From Candidatus Magasanikbacteria bacterium RIFCSPHIGHO2_02_FULL_47_14 (GTDB lineage Bacteria > Patescibacteriota > Patescibacteriia > Magasanikbacterales > UBA922): a DNA stretch of 10,920 nucleotides. Below the pieces are notes generated by a model. It did no database searches. It had not been told where the DNA came from and saw nothing but the letters and a program-made list of their open reading frames with translations. Positions 6,584 through 10,920 of the stretch are shown one piece after another. Where the stretch lies: assembly GCA_001784275.1 (NCBI GenBank), contig MFQB01000007.1, forward strand, positions 1-10,920. Reading direction: 5' to 3'. The translations under genes were made by a program, and so were the position numbers. The number at the start of each line of letters is the position of its first letter. The stretch's first letter is position 1.

Positions 6584-7468
6584 TTATTCTGTGACAACCA
6601 ACTGACCGCGCATGCCACCATGTCCGGATCCACAGGAGACACTACAGAAAAATGAGTGTGTGCCGACCTTGTCTGCCACGAACTCAACGACCACGGTTTT
6701 ATTTGGTTCCAGTCTTTCACTGATTCCAAATGCGGTGAGAGTAAACCCATGTGCGACATCTGTGCTCTTAATCGACAACTTTACTCGATCACCTTTTTTT
6801 ACAGTAATCGACGATGGGACAAACTCCCATTGTTTTGCGACCATTGAAAATTCTTTTATTGCAGGAGTTGGGGTGGGAGCCGGAGTTGGAGCCGGTGTCG
6901 GTTCAGGTTGTGGTGTCGGCTGTGGGGCCGGAGTTGGCGTTGGTTCCTCTTCTGATTCTTTTTTCTTTTCTTGAGGTTGTTCAGCTTTTTCTTCCACTAC
7001 AGTTTCATTTCCTTCTGCATTTGAAAGAAGAGCAAACTCCACTGCTGCCATATTTTCCATTGGCGCATCGGCAGCCGGGAACTCAAACTTTCCCATCTCA
7101 CCGGTGTCATTGTGTAAGACTATATATAACTTTGGACTTATACGGTCGGTATTGATATGGACGCTGATGTTTTGGTTTCCCCCCTGTTCAACGGCCGTAT
7201 ATCCAAGGAGTCGTCCGGGTGCCTCACCTTCTTCAGATGCTGCATACACCGCTGCCCAGCCTTTTGCCGGCGAATCAATTCGGTCAATTTTTACTCTGCC
7301 AAACTCTAACTTTTGATCAGAGACCGTGACCGGAGCAACAACAATAGCAGCCTCATTTTCACCCTCACCACGTTGAGCGTCTTCGACACCGGGTTGTGCA
7401 TCTTTGTTTAAACAACCTGCTCCAAGAACCAAAATCACAGCGGGAATAAGTAAAAAAGACTTCTTCAT
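6584..7468 (-). CDS. lipoprotein with DUF7282-like domain and CuA-type cupredoxin domain
   Basis: A 294-residue secreted protein. Residues 1-19 form a signal peptide ending in LGAGC (Cys19), which suggests lipid anchoring, although Gly16 rather than Leu sits at the lipobox -3 position. Residues about 47-147 resemble DUF7282: a DQ motif (51-52), a GW at 70-71 and LHNDTG at 118-123. Residues 148-202 form an acidic, then Pro/Thr-rich, linker. Residues 203-294 are a cupredoxin with the full binuclear copper pattern of cytochrome oxidase subunit II and nitrous-oxide reductase: His240, Cys275, Cys279, His283 and Met286. The 35-residue gap between the first His and first Cys, and the +4/+8/+11 spacing after it, match subunit II. 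No oxidase subunit I is nearby and no subunit II transmembrane hairpin is present. Roles in electron transfer, copper binding or copper delivery are possible. Confidence 0.85.
   Translation of the reverse strand: MKKSFLLIPAVILVLGAGCLNKDAQPGVEDAQRGEGENEAAIVVAPVTVSDQKLEFGRVKIDRIDSPAKGWAAVYAASEEGEAPGRLLGYTAVEQGGNQNISVHINTDRISPKLYIVLHNDTGEMGKFEFPAADAPMENMAAVEFALLSNAEGNETVVEEKAEQPQEKKKESEEEPTPTPAPQPTPQPEPTPAPTPAPTPTPAIKEFSMVAKQWEFVPSSITVKKGDRVKLSIKSTDVAHGFTLTAFGISERLEPNKTVVVEFVADKVGTHSFFCSVSCGSGHGGMRGQLVVTE
6863..6943 (-). repeat. Pro/Thr-rich linker repeat within the cupredoxin lipoprotein
   Basis: Low-complexity coding repeat of alternating Pro with Thr, Ala, Gln or Glu (residues 176-202). At DNA level it appears on + as imperfect GGAGTTGGAGCC-like units. 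It separates the two folded domains and probably serves as an extended periplasm- or surface-spanning tether. Such tracts are prone to slippage. Confidence 0.75.
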
Positions 7469-7477
7469 AAAAATAAA

Positions 7478-7506
7478 TTAATAGTGAACGTTTTTAGTTT
7501 AGCAAA
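7478..7506 (-). promoter_or_regulatory. possible promoter of the cupredoxin lipoprotein gene
   Basis: On the minus strand TTTGCT (7506-7501) is followed after 17 bases by TATTAA (7483-7478). Both boxes are weak matches. The start codon is about 10 bases after the -10 box, so the leader would be only a few bases. No Shine-Dalgarno sequence is visible. Confidence 0.35.
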
Positions 7507-7521
7507 GGGATCTCACTCTGT

Positions 7522-8334
7522 CTAGAGATGTTTTTTCAATAGTCTAAATGGAATACGTAGTATAACCAAAGTAAAGATGTAATGAATAAAGCTCACCAGA
7601 AGTGCATAAATAAGTAATGTCACGCACACACTGAGCACAACCGAAATGCGTGCAACATATTGCAGAGGGTCAACGTGTAGCAAAAAGGGAATGATATTGA
7701 GTAGCGCAAGCAATGCGGCAAATGAGAGAAAACCACCCCACATTTCTTTTTGGTCTTGTTTACTTGGTGCAATATGTGCGGCGATGCAAAAGGAAACAAA
7801 TAAAAATATCCAGAAACTTTTTTCCTGAATATTCGCATCAGCAAATAACAGTTTGATTATCTCCGGGACTCGAGTAACAGCGCGTAAGCCGTCATGAGTA
7901 ATGCCATCGATTGTGTGATAAATATCACGGGCATTTGGCACCAGAAAAAACAATAAAATGGCAAGGACGAGAGATCCGCCGACCATGGGTGCCACACCAA
8001 TAAAAAAATTCCCAATTCGCTGGTACAAACTGAGAGAGTTGTAGCTGTGTTCAACGTGACCTAAGTTGCCTGTTATTTTGTTTGGTTTAAACAGAGAGAC
8101 ATGGGTGATTCGGTGTCGGAAAATTTTTGCGAAAAAAATGTGGCTTATCTCATGGATTGGAGTGCCAATCCAGGCAGTCAGCAAGATTCCTTTCCAACCA
8201 ATGGTTCGATGGTAGTTGGTTTGAACCGCTGTCTGAAGTTTGGATAATACAAAACCAAGAGCAAAAAATATGCCGAATAATCCGACTATTTCCAACGCCA
8301 GGGTCCGCAAAAATGAATACAAGATATCAAGCAT
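7522..8334 (-). CDS. polytopic membrane protein with HEISH motif, putative zinc metalloprotease (M50-like)
   Basis: A 270-residue protein with about six hydrophobic segments. The start at 8334 is preferred to an in-frame ATG at 8460: the 42-residue extension is Arg/Pro-rich and reads through a terminator and promoter, while 8334 lies 7 bases after an extended -10 box. His61-Glu62-x-x-His65 (GTPIHEISH) at the end of a hydrophobic segment is the zinc-binding signature of intramembrane metalloproteases. A second polar motif inside the membrane region, His187-x-x-Pro-Ser191-x-x-Asp194, could supply a further ligand. The classic M50 NPDG motif is not evident; GVAPMVGG (113-120) may occupy that place. 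It could cleave membrane proteins or signal peptides, or be a non-proteolytic relative. It lies about 50 bases upstream of the lipoprotein gene on the same strand. Confidence 0.65.
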   Translation of the reverse strand: MLDILYSFLRTLALEIVGLFGIFFALGFVLSKLQTAVQTNYHRTIGWKGILLTAWIGTPIHEISHIFFAKIFRHRITHVSLFKPNKITGNLGHVEHSYNSLSLYQRIGNFFIGVAPMVGGSLVLAILLFFLVPNARDIYHTIDGITHDGLRAVTRVPEIIKLLFADANIQEKSFWIFLFVSFCIAAHIAPSKQDQKEMWGGFLSFAALLALLNIIPFLLHVDPLQYVARISVVLSVCVTLLIYALLVSFIHYIFTLVILRIPFRLLKKHL

Positions 8335-8341
8335 GGCATAT

Positions 8342-8350
8342 AGTATAGCA
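8342..8350 (-). promoter_or_regulatory. extended -10 promoter of the HEISH membrane protein, leaderless
   Basis: The minus strand reads TGCTATACT (8350-8342), with 7 bases from the hexamer to the ATG at 8334. Transcription should start at or one base before the start codon. The -35 position falls in the upstream terminator stem and shows no consensus. Confidence 0.6.
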
Positions 8351-8359
8351 CAATTAAAA

Positions 8360-8378
8360 ATCCCGACTGAGTCGGGAT
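8360..8378 (-). terminator. terminator of the small GC-rich membrane protein gene
   Basis: ATCCCGAC, loop TGA, GTCGGGAT: an 8-bp perfect stem. On the minus strand it is followed by TTTTTAATTG, a proper T-tract for the gene at 8457-8687. It shares the CCCGACTGAGTCGGG core with the terminator at 6541-6565 and abuts the next minus-strand promoter. Confidence 0.75.
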
Positions 8379-8393
8379 CGAGTGGTTTGGGAA

Positions 8394-8429
8394 CGGGACG
8401 GACAGCGATACCCCTTCGCTGCCGTCCCG
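8394..8429 (-). other. GC-rich hairpin in the 3'UTR of the small membrane protein gene
   Basis: On + CGGGACGG (8394-8401), one bulged base, CAGCG (8403-8407), a 9-base loop, then CGCTG (8417-8421) and CCGTCCCG (8422-8429): 13 base pairs in all. It lies between the stop codon and the terminator, in a GC-rich spacer of about 75 bases with no ORF. It may be a 3'UTR stabilising element, a remnant of the donor's terminator, or a small RNA. Confidence 0.5.
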
Positions 8430-8456
8430 GTAGGTGCCTCGCGGTGTGCGGGGCGT

Positions 8457-8687
8457 TCATTTTTTGTCGTCAGGTGGCCCTGTGACTCTGGGGTCCTCGG
8501 GGATGACCGAGTTCACGATCGCCCCAACGAGGAGGAAGATGGATCCGCCGGCGACCCCGCCGCTGATCTTGCCGGCGAAGGTGGCAAACAGCAGGGCCAT
8601 GAGCGCCACGAATGTCAAGAAGACAGCGGCGATGAAGACAGGGGTGTTGATGGTAGCCTTGTGACCGGACTTGGGGCCTTTCGACAT
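8457..8687 (-). CDS. small GC-rich gene for a protein with two membrane segments, unknown function
   Basis: A 76-residue protein I do not recognise. A short basic N-terminus (MSKGPKSGHK) is followed by a hydrophobic helix at about residues 16-37 and a second at about 44-62, joined by a short AGKISGG turn. A polar Pro/Asp-rich tail ends in DDKK. The basic N-terminus and short loop suggest a helical hairpin with both ends in the cytoplasm. AAGGGA lies about 12 bases upstream of the ATG, further than ideal, and a consensus promoter lies beyond. The coding region is much richer in GC than its promoter and its neighbours. With promoter, leader, gene and terminator all present it forms a self-contained cassette, like the amidohydrolase gene. 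The strong codon bias and complete signals support a real gene. Confidence 0.7.
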   Translation of the reverse strand: MSKGPKSGHKATINTPVFIAAVFLTFVALMALLFATFAGKISGGVAGGSIFLLVGAIVNSVIPEDPRVTGPPDDKK

Positions 8688-8725
8688 GAGCGGGAGTTCC
8701 CTTCTGAGAAAAATGAATTTTGCGA

Positions 8726-8754
8726 AGTATAGCAGAAAATATATGAGAAGTCAA
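8726..8754 (-). promoter_or_regulatory. sigma70-type promoter of the small GC-rich gene
   Basis: On the minus strand TTGACT (8754-8749), a 17-base spacer, then TATACT (8731-8726) preceded by TGC (extended -10). Transcription should start near 8719, leaving a leader of about 30 bases with AAGGGA in it. Confidence 0.75.
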
Positions 8755-8760
8755 GTATAT

Positions 8761-8787
8761 AAAAATCCCCCAAGCAGGGGGATTTTT
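8761..8787. terminator. terminator of rpmA
   Basis: AAAAATCCCCC (8761-8771), loop AAGCA, GGGGGATTTTT (8777-8787): an 11-bp perfect stem with T-tracts on both strands, 14 bases beyond the rpmA stop on the minus strand. Confidence 0.85.
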
Positions 8788-8801
8788 GAAGTTTAGCAGG
8801 T

Positions 8802-9080
8802 TTACACTGGCTTCACCGATACGTAGGTGGTAGTCCGGAGTGTGCCGTCAAATCGACGGCGTTTTTTTTTCTGGAACGAAACCTTACCGGCGGCCATCGA
8901 ATATAAGGTATCGTCCTTTCCTTGGGAAACGTTTTTTCCGGGGCGAATCTTTGTGCCACGCTGGCGAATTAAAACCATGCCGGGGTTGACGCGTTCGCCG
9001 TCACCGACTTTTGTACCAAGGTATTGTGGGCGGGAATCTCGGCCTAGTTGTGTGGACCCACCCGCCTTTTTGTGCGCCAT
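8802..9080 (-). CDS. rpmA: 50S ribosomal protein bL27
   Basis: A 92-residue protein with the bL27 signature throughout: MAHKKAGGST at the N-terminus, GRDS, YLGTK, RQRGTKIRPGKNV and GKDDTLY, then a basic C-terminal half. bL27 sits on the large subunit, with its N-terminus reaching the peptidyl-transferase centre. Here the mature-type MAHKK start is encoded directly, with no N-terminal extension. The usual partner rplU (bL21) is not adjacent: upstream lies a divergent membrane-protein gene and downstream a terminator, so the gene is monocistronic. It has a near-consensus promoter but no clear Shine-Dalgarno sequence in a leader of about 24 bases. Confidence 0.97.
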   Translation of the reverse strand: MAHKKAGGSTQLGRDSRPQYLGTKVGDGERVNPGMVLIRQRGTKIRPGKNVSQGKDDTLYSMAAGKVSFQKKKRRRFDGTLRTTTYVSVKPV

Positions 9081-9110
9081 ATCAGAGCGATTAATTCAGA
9101 AAGTGAGCGT

Positions 9111-9139
9111 AGTATAGACGGTTCTTTATTCCTTGTCAA
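9111..9139 (-). promoter_or_regulatory. rpmA promoter
   Basis: The minus strand has TTGACA (9139-9134), a 17-base spacer and TATACT (9116-9111). This is the best promoter match in the window, as expected for a ribosomal-protein gene. Its -35 box overlaps the -35 box of the divergent promoter. Confidence 0.85.
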
Positions 9140-9162
9140 GAGGGCAAAATCTACGGTATACT
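9133..9162 (+). promoter_or_regulatory. promoter of the ftsW-murG cluster
   Basis: TTGTCA (9133-9138), an 18-base spacer, then TATACT (9157-9162). Transcription should start near 9169, about 5 bases before the ATG at 9174, so the mRNA is close to leaderless. Confidence 0.7.
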
Positions 9163-9173
9163 GGGCAAACCCT

Positions 9174-9536
9174 ATGGTTTCTTCCTTCTACCCTGCGAAG
9201 TTGTACCTGAAACATCTTCCCATCTCTCTTTTGCTTCTTTCCAGTTTGTTTTTGAATTTGCTTATCTGGGGGTGGCTGTTTTGGAATATTCGTCCGCAAC
9301 CCGACCCGGTCTTCCTTCACTATACTATTTTGTTTGGGGTGGACCTGACAGGACAGTGGTATAAGGTATTGGTAATTCCATTGAGTGGGCTTATGATCCT
9401 TCTCGTAAATACCACGGTAGGTTGGATATTTTTCAATGTTGATCGATTTATCAGTTACGTATGTGGATCGGCAAGTATTTTGGCTCATGTTTTTCTACTC
9501 GTCGCGGCCTGGTTGCTCGTCTACTTAAATGTATAA
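9174..9536 (+). CDS. small polytopic membrane protein upstream of ftsW, unknown function
   Basis: A 120-residue protein with three hydrophobic segments: about residues 16-38, 64-86 and 96-119. Between the first two lies a conserved-looking loop with LHYTILFGVDLTGQWYK. The start at 9174 is chosen because the -10 box ends at 9162; an ORF start at 9048 would lie inside rpmA and upstream of the promoter. I do not recognise a named domain, though the loop motif resembles uncharacterised membrane proteins of CPR genomes. The gene overlaps ftsW by 8 bases and shares its promoter, which suggests a role at the cell envelope or in division. That role is inferred from context only. Confidence 0.75.
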   Translation: MVSSFYPAKLYLKHLPISLLLLSSLFLNLLIWGWLFWNIRPQPDPVFLHYTILFGVDLTGQWYKVLVIPLSGLMILLVNTTVGWIFFNVDRFISYVCGSASILAHVFLLVAAWLLVYLNV

Positions 9537-10653
9537 TATGACAGTCATGCGACGCCATCAGGGTCAGCCAGACGTCATGCTGATGTTGTACTTCGGCATT
9601 CTTTTGCTCTTTGGACTCGTCATGTTGACCTCAGCAAGTTCGCCGGTGGGATATGATCGATTCAATGACGCTTATTTTTTTATTAAGCGTCAGCTGGTGT
9701 TTGGAGCGCTGCCGGGTCTGGTGTTGTTTATTGCACTCGCAAAGTGTCCATACAAGTTGTTGCCAAAGATCGGATACGCAGCCTTTTTGCTTTCTGTTAT
9801 CTTGTTAATTCTGGTTTTTGTACCGGGAGTCGGTTCAACCTTAGATACAAACGCGTCAAGCTGGATTAAAGTCGCTGGTTTTTCGTTTCAACCATCAGAG
9901 TTTGCCAAACTCGGACTCGTGTTATTTTTGGCCCATGTGTTGTCGAAAATGGGAAGGAGGATCGGGGATTTGAAGCAGGGATTTTTACCGGCGTTGGGAG
10001 TCGGCATAATGCCGGTCTTGCTGGTCGCGCTTGAACCGGACGTGGGAACAGCCACAGTCTTATTTGCAATTTTATTTGGCATGTTATTTTTTGCAGGCGC
10101 CCGGTTTATTCATTTGGGCGGGATTGCCGGCTTGGCAGTGGTCGCTTTTGTTATTCTTGTCACTATTGCCCCGTATCGGGCCGCTCGACTTACAACATTT
10201 TTGCATCCCGAACTTGACCCCCAAGGAATCGGATACCACATTAATCAGGCATTTGTGGCTATTGGTTCCGGAGGCTGGCTCGGGCAAGGGCTCGGTCACT
10301 CAAAACAAAAGTTTCAGTATCTTCCAGAGGTTCATGCCGACAGTATCTTTGCAGTGATCGGTGAGGAGATGGGCTTTGTTGTCACAACCGGTTTTACGAT
10401 ATTATTATTTGTTTTACTCGGCCGACGAATGTTGACTATAGCTGACAAAGCACCGGATGGATTTGGTCGCCTGGCAGTGTGTGGAGTTGTGGTATGGTTT
10501 ATGGCCCAGTCATTTTTTAATATCGGGGCGATGGTCGGCATAATGCCCCTCACAGGAATCCCATTGCCATTTGTCAGTCATGGCGGCACCGCCCTTCTTC
10601 TTGCATTGGCAGCAGCAGGTGTTGTAGTCAATGTTTCCAAACAAACGCGCTAA
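9529..10653 (+). CDS. ftsW: FtsW/RodA-family (SEDS) peptidoglycan glycosyltransferase, probably FtsW
   Basis: A 374-residue protein with about ten transmembrane segments, typical of SEDS proteins that polymerise lipid II glycan strands with a partner class B PBP. Visible family motifs are SFQPSEFAKL (loop after the fourth segment), GSGGWLGQGLGHSKQKFQYLPE, HADSIFAVIGEEMGF with the expected catalytic Asp271, and the C-terminal PLTGIPLPFVSHGG. A MurG-like gene follows, as in dcw clusters, so FtsW (division) is favoured over RodA (elongation). The ATG at 9529 overlaps the previous gene; ATGs at 9538 and 9547 are also possible, and the last begins a more typical cytoplasmic tail (MRRHQGQPD). No Shine-Dalgarno sequence is visible. 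Confidence 0.92.
   Translation: MYNMTVMRRHQGQPDVMLMLYFGILLLFGLVMLTSASSPVGYDRFNDAYFFIKRQLVFGALPGLVLFIALAKCPYKLLPKIGYAAFLLSVILLILVFVPGVGSTLDTNASSWIKVAGFSFQPSEFAKLGLVLFLAHVLSKMGRRIGDLKQGFLPALGVGIMPVLLVALEPDVGTATVLFAILFGMLFFAGARFIHLGGIAGLAVVAFVILVTIAPYRAARLTTFLHPELDPQGIGYHINQAFVAIGSGGWLGQGLGHSKQKFQYLPEVHADSIFAVIGEEMGFVVTTGFTILLFVLLGRRMLTIADKAPDGFGRLAVCGVVVWFMAQSFFNIGAMVGIMPLTGIPLPFVSHGGTALLLALAAAGVVVNVSKQTR
9532..9537 (+). promoter_or_regulatory. possible internal -10 box at the ftsW start
   Basis: A perfect TATAAT lies within the overlap of the two genes, 9 bases before the ATG at 9547. It would give a nearly leaderless ftsW mRNA starting at the third possible start codon. There is no -35 match and the TG spacing is wrong for an extended -10, so this may be chance. 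Confidence 0.25.
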
Positions 10654-10668
10654 TCCTTGCATGGATAT

Positions 10669-10920
10669 ATGAAAATCTTTTTCTCTGGTGGAGGAACGCT
10701 CGGATCTGTCACACCCCTTTTAGGGATTCGGGATGCACTTTCTCACGAGTATCCTGATGCAGAGTATCTCTGGGTTGGCACAAAACATGGGCCTGAACGC
10801 GCATTTCTCGACAGAGAGTCAATGCGATATATACCAATAAGTGCAGGAAAGTTTCGGCGCTATCTTTCCTTCCGAAATATTGCAGATATTGTTCGAGTTA
10901 TTCACGGATTTTTTACCTCT
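10669..10920 (+). CDS. murG: MurG-like glycosyltransferase (family 28), 3' partial
   Basis: The frame runs open from the ATG at 10669 to the window end (84 codons), so only the N-terminal Rossmann domain is seen. The start MKIFFSGGGTLGSVTPLLGI corresponds to the MurG glycine-rich lipid I-binding loop (GGTGGHxxPxLA), with GSVTP in place of GGHxxP. LWVGTKHGPER matches the GxxxxxE region. MurG adds GlcNAc to lipid I at the inner membrane face to make lipid II, the substrate of the SEDS protein upstream. The gap to ftsW is 15 bases, with no Shine-Dalgarno sequence. A related GT28 enzyme acting on another lipid cannot be excluded from the fragment. Confidence 0.8.
   Translation, partial: MKIFFSGGGTLGSVTPLLGIRDALSHEYPDAEYLWVGTKHGPERAFLDRESMRYIPISAGKFRRYLSFRNIADIVRVIHGFFTS

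Noticed and set aside
6863..6943. Short tandem repeat considered as CRISPR-like or other noncoding repeat
   Set aside because: It is in frame within the lipoprotein gene and encodes the Pro/Thr linker; there are no spacers.
6612..6974. Plus-strand ORF rich in Gly and Val
   Set aside because: Antisense reading of the Pro/Thr linker repeat; its repetitive product is an artefact.
8335..8460. 42-residue N-terminal extension of the HEISH protein (ATG at 8460)
   Set aside because: It runs through a terminator, an extended -10 box and GC-rich 3'UTR of another gene. The ATG at 8334 is exactly placed after the -10 box and starts a normal hydrophobic N-terminus.
8382..8732. 116-residue plus-strand ORF opposite the small GC-rich gene
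   Set aside because: Polar, low-complexity product with no start signals; the minus strand has promoter, leader, hydrophobic helices and terminator.
9048..9173. Upstream extension of the small membrane protein to an ATG at 9048
   Set aside because: It would overlap rpmA on the other strand and begin upstream of the promoter boxes at 9133-9162.
10661..10672. Three-codon ORF (ATG GAT ATA TGA) overlapping the murG start
   Set aside because: Too short to claim as a leader peptide, and no Shine-Dalgarno sequence supports it; likely chance.

Overview
The window looks like chromosomal DNA of a Candidate Phyla Radiation (Patescibacteria, Parcubacteria-like) bacterium. The reasons are compositional and contextual: short intergenic gaps, moderate GC (about 45% in a sampled line) with small high-GC islands, several genes whose promoter -10 box sits directly on the start codon (leaderless or nearly so), a lone bL27 gene without bL21 beside it, and standalone PEP-synthase-like swivelling-domain proteins. 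The lineage is an inference; no rRNA or other decisive marker is present.

Region 1 (1-4546, + strand) is a compact probable operon. Three consecutive genes (the first cut by the window edge) each end in a PEP-utilising-enzyme mobile (phosphohistidine) domain with an intact catalytic His, and none carries an ATP-grasp domain. A divergent aspartate/ornithine-carbamoyltransferase-fold protein follows. The operon ends at a hairpin that overlaps the promoter of the next gene.

Region 2 (about 4560-6250, + strand) is a GC-rich single-gene cassette. It holds a YtcJ-type amidohydrolase with its own promoter, a 5'UTR hairpin, a good Shine-Dalgarno sequence and a strong terminator hairpin. Its base composition and translation signal differ from the neighbours and suggest horizontal acquisition.

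Region 3 (6255-8340) has a leaderless acylphosphatase on +, facing two minus-strand genes across a shared bidirectional terminator. These are a lipoprotein with a DUF7282-like domain, a Pro/Thr linker and a CuA-type cupredoxin domain, and a membrane protein with an HEISH zinc-protease motif.

Region 4 (8360-8754, minus strand) is a second, smaller GC-rich cassette. It encodes a 76-residue protein with two predicted membrane segments, with its own consensus promoter and terminator.

Region 5 (8761-10920) has rpmA (bL27) on minus. It diverges from a + strand cell-envelope cluster through two promoters that share one -35 element. The cluster is a small polytopic membrane protein, an FtsW/RodA-family (SEDS) glycosyltransferase, and the N-terminus of a MurG-like glycosyltransferase cut by the window end. 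The last two correspond to the ftsW-murG pair of dcw clusters and point to peptidoglycan synthesis and division.

No tRNA, rRNA, CRISPR array, IS element or phage gene was recognised. No gene-free stretch exceeds 300 bases.
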